A stretch of 30,436 bases of DNA, from positions 1 through 30,436 of the forward strand of contig DATKYN010000025.1 in the NCBI GenBank assembly GCA_035528435.1. Direction: 5' to 3'. Under the pieces are notes generated by a model. That model searched no databases. It was not told the origin of the DNA and saw only the letters and a program-made list of their open reading frames with translations. The DNA is from SG8-40 sp035528435. Its GTDB lineage: Bacteria; Pseudomonadota; Gammaproteobacteria; Burkholderiales; Eutrophovitaceae. Positions 14,625 through 22,970 of this stretch are shown piece after piece (the first letter of the stretch is position 1; every line of letters begins with the position of its first letter). A program made the translations under genes and the position numbers.

Positions 14625-16421
14625 ATGTCGACCTATTCGGCACCAATCAACGACATGCAGTTTGTGGTCAAGGAACTGGTTGGTCTTGAGCAGATTTCCG
14701 CATTGCCGGGGTGTGAGGAAGCGACGCCGGATCTGGTGGATGCAGTCATCGAGGAAGCGGGGAAATTCGCAACCGGTGTGCTTGATCCCCTGAACTGGCC
14801 GGGAGACCAGCATGGCGCGTCGTTGAATGATCATGTCGTGACACCGGCGCCAGGATTTGCCGAGGCTTACAGCCAGTTTTGCGAAGCAGGGTGGGGCGCG
14901 CTTGCAAACGAACCGCAATGGGGTGGCCAGGGCCTGCCGCATCTGGTCTCTACTTTGACTTCTGAAATGTGGAACGCGGCGTGTATGTCGTTTGCGCTTT
15001 GTCCGATGCTGACCACGGGTGCGGTGCAGGCGATCAAGCGTCACGGCACGTCCGAACAGAAGGCGATGTACCTGCCTAATCTGGTGTCGGGAAAATGGTC
15101 GGGCACCATGAATCTGACAGAGCCGCAAGCCGGGTCTGATTTATCCGCAGTGCGCTCGCGTGCGGTACCTGAGGGCGATCATTACCGAATATCCGGGACA
15201 AAGATTTTCATTTCCTGGGGCGAGCACACCATGGCGGAGAACATCGTTCACCTGGTACTTGCCCGCACGCCGGATGCGCCCGAGGGCGTCAAGGGAATCT
15301 CTTTATTTATTGTTCCGAAATTTCTCGTCAACGACGATGGCAGCCTGGGCGACCGTAACGACGTAAAGTGCGTGTCGATCGAGCACAAACTGGGCATCCA
15401 TGGCAGCCCGACCTGCGTCATGGCGTATGGCGATGGCGATGGCGCAATCGGATACCTTGTCGGAGAAGAGAACCGCGGCCTGCAATACATGTTCACGATG
15501 ATGAATTTCGCCCGGCTCGAGGTTGGCGTTGAAGGCGTGGCTATTGCCGATCGCGCGTATCAACGGGCGCTCCAGTTTGCCAAAGAGCGCGTGCAAGGGC
15601 GTGAAGCAGGTATTAAATCAGGAGACCGGGTCACCATCATTCATCATCCTGATGTCCGGCGCATGTTGATGAGTATGAAGGCGCAAACAGAGGCGATGCG
15701 CGCGTTGGCGGCGCAGGCGTCGGCGCATCTTGATCTCGCGTTGCTTCATCCGGACGCAGAAGAGCGGGCGAAAAACCAGAACCTGTTTGACCTGCTGACG
15801 CCAGTGGTCAAGGGCTGGTGTACCGAGCAGTCCATAGAAATTGCCTCGTTGGGTGTGCAAATTCATGGTGGCATGGGTTTCGTGGAAGAAACCGGCGCGG
15901 CACAGTATCTTCGCGATGCGCGTATCACGACGCTGTACGAAGGCACGACCGGCATTCAGGCCAATGACCTGATGGGCCGCAAAATCGCCTATGAGAAGGG
16001 CGCAACGGCGCAGATTTTCATCGCGCATATGCGAACGCTCGATGCCGATCTCGCCAAGGCTGCAGGGCATCCTGCGCTGGCCATCATCCGCCGGAATCTC
16101 AATGAAGGAATCGATGCGCTGTCAGCGAGTGTCGACTGGATGGTGGAAACGTATCCGCACAACGTCAAGGCTGCTTCGGCTGGTGCCGTGCCTTTGCTGA
16201 TGCTGTTTGGCACGGTTGCGGGTGGATGGTTGATGGCAAAAGCGGCGCTGATATCCAGAATTCGGCTCGATGAGAATGCAGAAAACTTCGACTTCTATCG
16301 AAGCAAACTGACTACTGCCCGCTATTACGCGGAACATATTTTGCCTATGGCGCAGACGTTCAGGACGCAAATTGTGGCTGGTGCCGATAGCGTGCTTGAA
16401 CTCGAGGAGTTGCAATTTTAG
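14625..16421 (+). CDS. Acyl-CoA dehydrogenase of the DmdC-like type, about 600 residues
   Basis: FAD-dependent acyl-CoA dehydrogenase of 598 residues, oxidising acyl-CoA to trans-2-enoyl-CoA and passing electrons to ETF. It is longer than standard 380-residue enzymes because of an N-terminal cap (MSTYSAPINDMQFVVKELVG) and an extra C-terminal helical domain (from about 465), the layout of the group that includes DmdC and mycobacterial FadE5. Middle-domain motifs are MNLTEPQAGSDLSAV and KIFISWGEH. The catalytic base is Glu439 in TLYEGTTGIQANDLMGRK. ATG 14625 follows AAGGAGAG at good spacing. It sits directly after etfBA. Chain-length preference cannot be read; with a DmdB-like ligase at the head of the same cluster, a methylmercaptopropionate-type substrate is possible but not shown, since no DmdA or DmdD gene is present. 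Confidence 0.93.
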   Translation: MSTYSAPINDMQFVVKELVGLEQISALPGCEEATPDLVDAVIEEAGKFATGVLDPLNWPGDQHGASLNDHVVTPAPGFAEAYSQFCEAGWGALANEPQWGGQGLPHLVSTLTSEMWNAACMSFALCPMLTTGAVQAIKRHGTSEQKAMYLPNLVSGKWSGTMNLTEPQAGSDLSAVRSRAVPEGDHYRISGTKIFISWGEHTMAENIVHLVLARTPDAPEGVKGISLFIVPKFLVNDDGSLGDRNDVKCVSIEHKLGIHGSPTCVMAYGDGDGAIGYLVGEENRGLQYMFTMMNFARLEVGVEGVAIADRAYQRALQFAKERVQGREAGIKSGDRVTIIHHPDVRRMLMSMKAQTEAMRALAAQASAHLDLALLHPDAEERAKNQNLFDLLTPVVKGWCTEQSIEIASLGVQIHGGMGFVEETGAAQYLRDARITTLYEGTTGIQANDLMGRKIAYEKGATAQIFIAHMRTLDADLAKAAGHPALAIIRRNLNEGIDALSASVDWMVETYPHNVKAASAGAVPLLMLFGTVAGGWLMAKAALISRIRLDENAENFDFYRSKLTTARYYAEHILPMAQTFRTQIVAGADSVLELEELQF

Positions 16422-16463
16422 GCAGCGCAGGTCGTGCATGAGTAAACGTGCCCTGTGTTGCTC

Positions 16464-16485
16464 CCGGATTCGCCGTCCGGTTTTT
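16464..16485 (+). terminator. Rho-independent terminator after the DmdC-like dehydrogenase
   Basis: Stem CCGGA (16464-16468) pairs with TCCGG (16476-16480) across a 7-nt loop and is followed at once by TTTTT (16481-16485). It lies 43-64 nt after the dehydrogenase stop and about 160 nt before fadE. The stem is only 5 bp but GC-rich, and the T run is in the right place. It would separate the ligase-etfBA-dehydrogenase unit from fadE. Confidence 0.6.
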
Positions 16486-16643
16486 CGATATCGATCAGAA
16501 TTGCCTCGCGGCAGGTGTCGGCTGACAGGTTGATTGCCGAATCCAACGCTTGCACGGTGATCGCTTTGTTTCCGGCTTGTTACGTCGATTGCCAAGACGA
16601 TCAGGTCGATAACCCGCATTGTTGTAGTTGAGGGGTACGCGAA

Positions 16644-19079
16644 ATGAGTGCTTTGATCTGGACATTTTTCGCAATTACTGTGCTTGGGGCTCTGGCCTAT
16701 TTCAGAGTCAACCGGTTTAGCTGGATAGCCACCGTGGCGGCCTTTATTTTCGTTCTCGACTTGTGGTCCGGTATCGGAAACGTTGCGAGCTCGGCAATGT
16801 GGATTATCTTTCTGACTATTTCTGTGGTCATGGGCATTCCGGGGTTGAGGCGAAGCCTGTTGTCGGATCGTTTGCTGCGATGGTTTCGCACTGTTTTGCC
16901 GCAGGTTTCGCCGACGGAGCAGGAAGCTCTCGACGCCGGGACGGTGTGGTGGGATGGTGAGTTGTTTAGCGGCAGCCCATCCTGGGAAAGGTTGCTGGCC
17001 ACGCCGCAGCCGCAGCTGAGTCCGGAAGAGCAAGCGTTTGTTGATGGTCCGGTCGAAGAGTTGTGCCGCCTGTGCGATGACTGGGAGATCACCCACGAGT
17101 TGAACAATCTTCCGGAAGAAGTCTGGCGCTTCATCAGGGAGAACGGCTTTCTTGGGATGATCATCCCGAAAGAGTATGGCGGCCTTGGTTTTTCGGCCTA
17201 CGCCCACTCGCAGGTTGTGCAGAAGCTCGCGACGCGAAATGCGACCGCCTGCGTAACGGTAATGGTGCCCAACTCACTCGGACCGGCAGAACTGCTTCTG
17301 CACTACGGCACGGATGCACAGAAGAATCATTATTTGCCGCGCCTTGCCAAAGGCGAAGAGATGCCGTGCTTTGCCCTGACCAGTCCGGATGCCGGCTCGG
17401 ATGCCGGTAGCATTCCGGACTACGGCATCGTCTGCAAGGGCATGCACGAGGGCAAGGAGACCCTCGGCGTGCGGGTTACATGGGAAAAGCGTTACATCAC
17501 GCTCAGTCCGGTTGCGACCTTGCTCGGACTTGCGTTCAAGCTTTATGATCCGGACGGACTGCTGGGCGACGAACGCGATATCGGTATCACCCTGGCCCTG
17601 ATCCCGACAACGCATCCGGGGGTTAATATCGGGCGGCGCCACTTCCCGTTGAACGCTGCCTTCATGAATGGGCCCAATTCCGGAGACGATGTTTTCATTC
17701 CGCTTGACTGGGTGATTGGTGGCCAATCCCATGTCGGACAGGGATGGCGTATGTTGATGGAAAGCCTTGCGGCAGGCCGTTCGATTTCGTTGCCATCGTC
17801 AAGCGCCGGAATGGCCAAGATCGCCGCGCGCACCACTGGTGCCTATGCGCGTGTGCGCAGCCAGTTCAAATTGCCGATTGGCAAATTCGAAGGGGTGCAA
17901 GAAGCGATGGGGCGCATCGGTGGCAACACTTACGTCATCGATGCAGCCCGCCGCATGACCGCAGGTGCGATCGATCTCGGGGAAAAACCTTCGGTTATCT
18001 CTGCCATCATGAAATACCACGCGACCGAGCGTGGCCGCCAGGTCGTCAACGATGCGATGGACGTGCACGGTGGAAAAGGCATCTGTCTGGGGCCGACCAA
18101 TTACCTGGGCCGCGCCTACCAGCAGATTCCCATTGGTATCACAGTTGAGGGTGCCAATATTCTGACTCGCACGATGATGATTTTTGGTCAGGGGGCGATA
18201 CGTTGCCATCCTTACGTTCTCAAAGAGATTGCTGCGGCGGGAGAATCCAACCCGTCGCGCGCTTCAGAAGCGTTTGATCAGGCTTTCTGGGGCCATGCCG
18301 GATTTGTCTTGAGCAATTTTGTTCGAGCGCTGTTCAGCGGTTTGACCGGGGCACGACTCGTCAGCGTACCTGGTGCACCTGAACTCAAACCGTATTACCA
18401 GGCATTGACACGGATGTCCGCGGCTTTTGCGTTCTCCGCGGATGTGGCGATGCTGGTGCTTGGCGGCAACCTCAAGCGCAAGGAGAAACTCTCTGGCCGG
18501 CTCGGCGATATTCTCAGCCAGTTATACCTGGCGTCCGCGGTGCTCAAACGCTTCGAAGACGACGGCAGGCCACAAGCCGATCTACCCCTGGTGCACTGGG
18601 CATTGCAGGACGCGCTTCACCGGATTCAGGTGGCCTTTTACGGTGTATTCGAGAATTTCCCGAACCGTGCTGCCGCATTGACAATGCGACTGGTCGCATT
18701 TCCATATGGGCGGGTTTTCGCCCCGCCGCGGGACCGTCTTGGCGTTGATATCGCGCGCCTGATGATGGAGTCTGGCGAAGCACGGGAGCGGTTGAGCAAC
18801 AATACATTTGTGTGGCGCAGGGAAGATGACCCGGTCGGCTGCCTGGAATTGGCAATGGACGCTGTTGCTGGCGGCGAGGCGGCCGAAACCAAACTGCGGA
18901 CGCTGATCAAGGCTGGTACGGTTGACGCTTACACAGATGAAGAGAAGCTTGATCAAGCGGTTGCCAACGGCGCCCTTGATGACGCGGAGGCCATAGCGTT
19001 GAGGCGTTTCTGGGAGTTGCGTCGACGATGCATCATGGTTGACGATTTCGAGCATGATATTGGCCGCAACGCCGGATAG
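16644..19079 (+). CDS. fadE: Long membrane-type acyl-CoA dehydrogenase FadE
   Basis: 811 residues, close to the length of E. coli FadE (814). The first 70 residues hold two to three hydrophobic segments (IWTFFAITVLGALAYF; WIATVAAFIFVLDLW; MWIIFLTISVVMG), so the enzyme is probably held at the inner membrane. The dehydrogenase core follows, with FALTSPDAGSDAGSI and a flavin-domain region KRYITLSPVATLLGLAF, then catalytic Glu502 in ITVEGANILTRTMMIFGQGA. The FadE-only C-terminal domain (about 560-811) has the HWALQDALHRIQ and ENFPNR motifs. It catalyses the first step of long-chain fatty-acid oxidation. The start ATG 16644 has GAGGGG 8 nt upstream. Next on the strand, after 168 nt, is a FadD-type ligase. 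Confidence 0.96.
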   Translation: MSALIWTFFAITVLGALAYFRVNRFSWIATVAAFIFVLDLWSGIGNVASSAMWIIFLTISVVMGIPGLRRSLLSDRLLRWFRTVLPQVSPTEQEALDAGTVWWDGELFSGSPSWERLLATPQPQLSPEEQAFVDGPVEELCRLCDDWEITHELNNLPEEVWRFIRENGFLGMIIPKEYGGLGFSAYAHSQVVQKLATRNATACVTVMVPNSLGPAELLLHYGTDAQKNHYLPRLAKGEEMPCFALTSPDAGSDAGSIPDYGIVCKGMHEGKETLGVRVTWEKRYITLSPVATLLGLAFKLYDPDGLLGDERDIGITLALIPTTHPGVNIGRRHFPLNAAFMNGPNSGDDVFIPLDWVIGGQSHVGQGWRMLMESLAAGRSISLPSSSAGMAKIAARTTGAYARVRSQFKLPIGKFEGVQEAMGRIGGNTYVIDAARRMTAGAIDLGEKPSVISAIMKYHATERGRQVVNDAMDVHGGKGICLGPTNYLGRAYQQIPIGITVEGANILTRTMMIFGQGAIRCHPYVLKEIAAAGESNPSRASEAFDQAFWGHAGFVLSNFVRALFSGLTGARLVSVPGAPELKPYYQALTRMSAAFAFSADVAMLVLGGNLKRKEKLSGRLGDILSQLYLASAVLKRFEDDGRPQADLPLVHWALQDALHRIQVAFYGVFENFPNRAAALTMRLVAFPYGRVFAPPRDRLGVDIARLMMESGEARERLSNNTFVWRREDDPVGCLELAMDAVAGGEAAETKLRTLIKAGTVDAYTDEEKLDQAVANGALDDAEAIALRRFWELRRRCIMVDDFEHDIGRNAG

Positions 19080-19247
19080 CTGGCTTCCGAGCCTGCGCCG
19101 TTGACTGCTCTGGGGCACCCACAGCGGCTAGCAACCCATTGAGCTGACCTCCATTGGCAGTCGTTTTGACCGGTCCGCCGTTGTGCCCTCCGTCCCATGG
19201 CGCGCCGTGTCGTAACCGGCTTACAGGAAGCAAAGGAGAGCACACGC

Positions 19248-21059
19248 ATGCCGAGTCGAATCGATGCCATCGCGCCGTCAGAGGCGCGCACGCTCGACGG
19301 GCTTTTTGCAGCGCGTGTGCAACGATCTGCCGACGCGATCGCCTATATCAACTTTGATGAGGCCAGCGGGAGCTGGAAGCAGTACACCTGGGCCGATATC
19401 GACAATCTGGTGGCGCGCTGGCAGGCTGCGCTAGCTCGTGAGAACCTTGAGCCGGGTGACCGTGTTGCCATCATGATGCGCAACTCGGTCTGGTGGGTGA
19501 TATTCGATCAAGCGGCCATGGGGCTTGGGCTGGTGACGGTGCCACTATACATTTCGGACCGCCCTGACAATATCGCTTATATCATTCAGGATTCGGGCGC
19601 CAGGGTGTTGTTTTTTGAAGATCAGGAATCCTGGAATGGCTTGTCCGGCGTCATGCCACAACTCGGCTCCCTGGTGCGCGCGGTCAGTCTCAATCCCCTG
19701 CGCGGAACGACCCCGGATCAGCGCCTTGTCAGTGCAGAGCAATGGCTACTATCCAAGTCAGGCCCGGTTCTGCATGTCAGCAGTGATGGCGACAAACTCG
19801 CGAGCATTATCTATACGTCAGGCACGACTGGCCGCCCGAAGGGCGTCATGCTGTCGCATAACAACATGCTTGAGAACAGTTACGCAACGGCGCAATGTTT
19901 CCCAGTTTATCCCGATGACCTGCTGCTGTCGTTTCTGCCTTTGTCGCACACGCTTGAACGAACGTGTGGTTACTACGGCTCCGTCATGTCGGGCTCGCAG
20001 GTCGCGTTTGCGCGGTCGGTGCAGCATTTGGCGGAAGACCTGGTCTCGGTTCGGCCAACCGTGCTGATATCCGTGCCGCGCGTTTACGAACGCGTCTACG
20101 GTGCAATCAAGCAAAAACTGCATGACGGGCCACCGTTCCGGCGCAAGCTTTTTGAATTCGCGATCGACGTTGGCTGGGCCCGCTTCGAGCATCATCAGGG
20201 GCGAGGACCATGGCGACCGGGTTTCCTGCTTTGGCCATTGCTGAAACGACTGGTAGCAGCCAAGGTCATGGCGAGACTGGGTGGCCGGCTGCGGGCCGCG
20301 ACCTGCGGGGGCGCTGCGCTCTCCCCGGACATCGCGAAGCTGTTTATCGGACTCGGGCTTCCTGTGGTCCAGGGTTACGGTCTTACGGAGACCAGCCCTG
20401 TGGTCAGCACCAATCGCATCGAGGACAACGTTCCGGCAAGCATTGGCAATACGGTACCCGGTGTAAAGGTGAAGATTGGCGAGAAAGACGCACTGTTGGT
20501 CAAAGGGCCCAATGTCATGCTTGGCTACTGGAACAACCCCGATGCAACCCGCGCCATGTTTACCGAAGACGGCTGGCTCAACACTGGCGATACCGCCCGG
20601 ATGGATGCCGACGGCCGTCTTTACATCACGGGACGCCTCAAGGAAATCATCGTCATGTCTAATGGCGAGAAAGTGCCGCCCGTTGACATGGAATCGGCGA
20701 TTCAGCGCGACCCGTTGTTCGAACAGGTCATGGTATTGGGAGAGGGAGAGCCGTATCTGGCTGTTTTTGTTGTTCTTAATTCCGATCTGTGGAGCGAGGT
20801 GGCGGCCGCGCATGGACTCGATGCAAGCTCGCCGGCCGTTTTGCGGAGTGACCAGGTTGAAGAAATTGTGCTGGAACGCGTCAGCACTCAGATACATGCT
20901 TTTCCGGGCTATGCGCAGGTGCGCCGCGCGTCAGTGCTGCCGGAGGCCTGGAGCATTGAAAACGGCTTGCTGACGCCGACCATGAAAGTGAAGCGGGCGA
21001 AAGTTGTCGAGGCATATAAAGCGGAATATGAACGGATTTATGAGAGGCGTGAACAATAA
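19248..21059 (+). CDS. Long-chain acyl-CoA synthetase (FadD/FAA1 type)
   Basis: AMP-forming long-chain fatty-acid:CoA ligase of 603 residues. The ATP-binding loop YTSGTTGRPKG begins at residue 189. LPLSHTLERTCGYY, VPRVYERVYGAI, GYGLTETSPVVS and the C-terminal GRLKEIIVMSNGEKVPP block are typical of the FAA1/FadD15 branch, whose members carry a long insert (here about 280-345) rather than the compact E. coli FadD form. ATG 19248 is preferred over the in-frame ATG 19197 because AAGGAGAG lies exactly 7 nt before it. The stop shares a base with the next gene (TAATG), so it is coupled to the thioesterase. With FadE upstream and FadL downstream, its role is to activate exogenous long-chain fatty acids. 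Confidence 0.94.
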   Translation: MPSRIDAIAPSEARTLDGLFAARVQRSADAIAYINFDEASGSWKQYTWADIDNLVARWQAALARENLEPGDRVAIMMRNSVWWVIFDQAAMGLGLVTVPLYISDRPDNIAYIIQDSGARVLFFEDQESWNGLSGVMPQLGSLVRAVSLNPLRGTTPDQRLVSAEQWLLSKSGPVLHVSSDGDKLASIIYTSGTTGRPKGVMLSHNNMLENSYATAQCFPVYPDDLLLSFLPLSHTLERTCGYYGSVMSGSQVAFARSVQHLAEDLVSVRPTVLISVPRVYERVYGAIKQKLHDGPPFRRKLFEFAIDVGWARFEHHQGRGPWRPGFLLWPLLKRLVAAKVMARLGGRLRAATCGGAALSPDIAKLFIGLGLPVVQGYGLTETSPVVSTNRIEDNVPASIGNTVPGVKVKIGEKDALLVKGPNVMLGYWNNPDATRAMFTEDGWLNTGDTARMDADGRLYITGRLKEIIVMSNGEKVPPVDMESAIQRDPLFEQVMVLGEGEPYLAVFVVLNSDLWSEVAAAHGLDASSPAVLRSDQVEEIVLERVSTQIHAFPGYAQVRRASVLPEAWSIENGLLTPTMKVKRAKVVEAYKAEYERIYERREQ

Positions 21060-21466
21060 TGACCAACAGTGACGCGAAGGCTGGTGTTGCCCTTCCCGAT
21101 GGCAAGGATCCGACGTTGCGCGTCGTGCCAATGCCGTCTGATGCCAATTACAGTGGCGATATTTTCGGCGGCTGGATCATGTCCCAGGTCGATATCGCTG
21201 GCAGTATCCCGGCAGCTCAGCTTGCCAAAGGCCGAATCGTCACGATTGCTGTTAATTCCTTCCTCTTCAAGCAGCCGGTGATGATTGGCGATCTGGTCAG
21301 CTTTTATGCCGAAGTAGTCAAGGTCGGACGCACGTCAATTACCGTCGATGTGGAAGTTTATGCACAGCGGCGCTCGCTGCACGAAACGGTCAAGGTCACC
21401 GAGGCGACCCTGACCTACGTCGCGGTCGATAATGAACGCCGCCCGAGACCCCTGTCTGCCGCGTAA
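21059..21466 (+). CDS. Acyl-CoA thioesterase, YciA-type hotdog fold
   Basis: A 135-residue single-hotdog acyl-CoA hydrolase. The segment RVVPMPSDANYSGDIFGGWIMSQVDIAGSIPA contains the family motif in which Asp and the following GGWIMSQVD helix form the active site, and VNSFLFKQPVMIGDLVSFYAEV is the central strand pair. It resembles YciA and the acyl-CoA thioesterases of the BACH group. It hydrolyses acyl-CoA to free acid and CoA, and could act as a safety valve when acyl-CoA builds up. It overlaps the ligase stop by one base (TAATG), an arrangement where a ligase and a thioesterase with opposite reactions are made from one transcript. Substrate range unknown. Confidence 0.92.
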   Translation: MTNSDAKAGVALPDGKDPTLRVVPMPSDANYSGDIFGGWIMSQVDIAGSIPAAQLAKGRIVTIAVNSFLFKQPVMIGDLVSFYAEVVKVGRTSITVDVEVYAQRRSLHETVKVTEATLTYVAVDNERRPRPLSAA

Positions 21467-21496
21467 GACGATCTGGCCCGAAGTTCGCTTAGGAAA

Positions 21497-21514
21497 GATC
21501 ATCAAAAGATGATC
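21497..21514. promoter_or_regulatory. Perfect 7-bp inverted repeat upstream of fadL
   Basis: GATCATC (21497-21503), AAAA, GATGATC (21508-21514). It lies 33 nt before the fadL start codon and 30 nt after the thioesterase stop. There is no T run after it, so it is a poor terminator; as an 18-bp palindrome with a central A tract it looks more like a binding site for a dimeric regulator, or a leader hairpin of fadL. The bound protein is not known. Confidence 0.4.
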
Positions 21515-21546
21515 GTCGATTCAGCAGACTTCGCAAGGAGAGCTTC

Positions 21547-22869
21547 ATGAAACACACATTTCGCAGGTCCCTTATTGCCACAGCGCTTGCCGGGGTGTTT
21601 TCGGCAGGCATGAATGGCGCGTTCGGCGCCGCTTTCGGATTGAGCGAGCAGAGCGCTAGCGGGCTCGGAAACTCCTACGCGGGCGCCGCGGCCGTTGCCG
21701 AAGATGCCAGCACAATGTATTTCAACCCCGCAGGCATGAGCTTGCTGGAAAACTCCCAATTCGCCATCGCGGGTAATGTTATTAATCTGGATGCGAAGTT
21801 CTCCGGGACGGCAACCAATCCATTCGCCCTTGGCGGCGGCGCGGCGACCGGTGGCAATGGCGGGCAGGCAGGAGGCACCGGTGTTGTGCCGAACTTGTAT
21901 CTGATGATGCCGGCTGGCCCGAAATGGTCCTTGGGCCTGGGGGTGAACGCGCCATTTGCGCTGGCAACCGAATACGACGCTGACTGGGTTGGCCGCTTTC
22001 AGGGTGTGAAGTCGGAGATCACGACGATCAACATCAATCCCTCGGTGTCCTACAAACTCAGTGACACGATCTCGCTTGGTGGTGGAGTGAGTTACCAAAT
22101 GCTCGAGGCCGAGTTGAGCAATGCCGTGGTGTTGGGCCCGGCCACAAGCGGTAGAACTACGCTCGAAGCAGACGACGACGGCTGGGGCTGGAACCTGGGC
22201 GCAATCTTTGAAATTTCGGCTGCGACCCGTCTCGGTATCGCCTACCGTTCCGAAATCGATTACAAGCTCTCCGGCAACGTTGCGACCACGATCGATCCGA
22301 CGGGTGCTCCGGTTGCGGCAGCGAGCGGAGCAGCAACCGCGGACGCGACCATGCCCGACAGCCTGGCATTCAGTATTGCACATGCCACCAGCGACCGGCT
22401 CATGTTGCTCGCTGATGCAACGCGAACGGGCTGGAGCAGTATTAACCAGATCAACATCGTTGACCCGGGCACTGGCACCTTGCGCGACGTGCTGGTGCTG
22501 GATTTCGACGACGCGTGGCGGTTTTCGATTGGCGGCAACTACATGCTGAACGACAAGTGGACCCTGAAAGCAGGACTGGCGTTCGACGAAACACCGGTCA
22601 AGAACGCGCAGACGCGAACCGTCCGTTTGCCGGATAACGACCGTACCTGGGTCTCGTTCGGTGGCAAGATGAAGCTGGGGCAGAACGGCTGGCTCGACTT
22701 TGGTTACGCGCATATCTTCATTAAGGACGCGGACATCAACCTCAGTAAGAGCCAGCAGGCGCCAGGGTTTTCAACGCCTACACCTGCGCCCGGAACCGGA
22801 ACTACGGTAACTGGCGGGTATAAAGGCTCCGTGGACGTATTCAGCGTTCAGTACACGCTGGATTTCTGA
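21547..22869 (+). CDS. fadL: Outer-membrane long-chain fatty-acid transporter FadL family
   Basis: 440-residue outer-membrane beta-barrel that lets hydrophobic substrates diffuse laterally into the outer membrane. A signal peptide is evident (MKHTFRRSLIATALAGVFSAG, cleavage probably near residue 28 after AFG). The mature start AFGLSEQSASGLGNSYAGAAAVAEDASTMYFNPAGM is the FadL hatch signature with the NPAGM motif. The rest alternates barrel strands, with a low-complexity Gly-rich loop (GGGAATGGNGGQAGGTG, about 96-115) and another Pro/Thr-rich loop near the end. The protein ends in VQYTLDF, a proper C-terminal aromatic barrel signal. The ribosome site AAGGAGAG is well placed before ATG 21547. 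Context makes long-chain fatty acids the likely cargo, though FadL relatives also take aromatic hydrocarbons. Confidence 0.95.
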   Translation: MKHTFRRSLIATALAGVFSAGMNGAFGAAFGLSEQSASGLGNSYAGAAAVAEDASTMYFNPAGMSLLENSQFAIAGNVINLDAKFSGTATNPFALGGGAATGGNGGQAGGTGVVPNLYLMMPAGPKWSLGLGVNAPFALATEYDADWVGRFQGVKSEITTININPSVSYKLSDTISLGGGVSYQMLEAELSNAVVLGPATSGRTTLEADDDGWGWNLGAIFEISAATRLGIAYRSEIDYKLSGNVATTIDPTGAPVAAASGAATADATMPDSLAFSIAHATSDRLMLLADATRTGWSSINQINIVDPGTGTLRDVLVLDFDDAWRFSIGGNYMLNDKWTLKAGLAFDETPVKNAQTRTVRLPDNDRTWVSFGGKMKLGQNGWLDFGYAHIFIKDADINLSKSQQAPGFSTPTPAPGTGTTVTGGYKGSVDVFSVQYTLDF

Positions 22870-22890
22870 TACACGGCGCCAAGTAGTACC

Positions 22891-22905
22891 GGCGGTATAT
22901 CCGCC
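22891..22905 (+). terminator. Weak hairpin after fadL, possible terminator
   Basis: GGCGG (22891-22895), TATAT loop, CCGCC (22901-22905), 22 nt after the fadL stop. The downstream bases (ATTGCTTTGC) are only partly T-rich, so termination would be inefficient. It may simply allow read-through into the next gene. Confidence 0.3.
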
Positions 22906-22912
22906 ATTGCTT

Positions 22913-22970
22913 TGCACCTGGCAAGCTAACCCGACTGCCATTACAACGGGTTTGCGGTAAGCTAGGTGCA
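22913..22970 (+). promoter_or_regulatory. Hairpin overlapping the start codon of the beta-oxidation fusion gene
   Basis: TGCACCT (22913-22919) pairs with AGGTGCA (22964-22970), the last A being the first base of the ATG. Inside this, AGCT (22924-22927) can pair with AGCT (22960-22963), and AACCCG (22928-22933) with CGGGTT (22947-22952) around a 13-nt loop. The only Shine-Dalgarno-like bases before the ATG (AGG at 22964-22966) fall in the stem. A stem of up to 17 pairs would hide the initiation region and could regulate translation. Pairing was found by eye; no energy was calculated. Confidence 0.4.

Noticed and set aside
13594..14646. Open frame of 350 codons on the minus strand, antisense to etfA
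   Set aside because: It mirrors the complete and highly conserved etfA, has no family resemblance and is explained by codon bias in GC-rich DNA. The same holds for long antisense frames at 12028-12891, 19818-20897, 21502-22713, 24632-25468 and 27535-28482.
16122..17207. Minus-strand frame of 361 codons spanning the gap before fadE
   Set aside because: It overlaps the ends of two solid genes and the terminator at 16464-16485; its product is low in hydrophobic pattern and matches no family I know.
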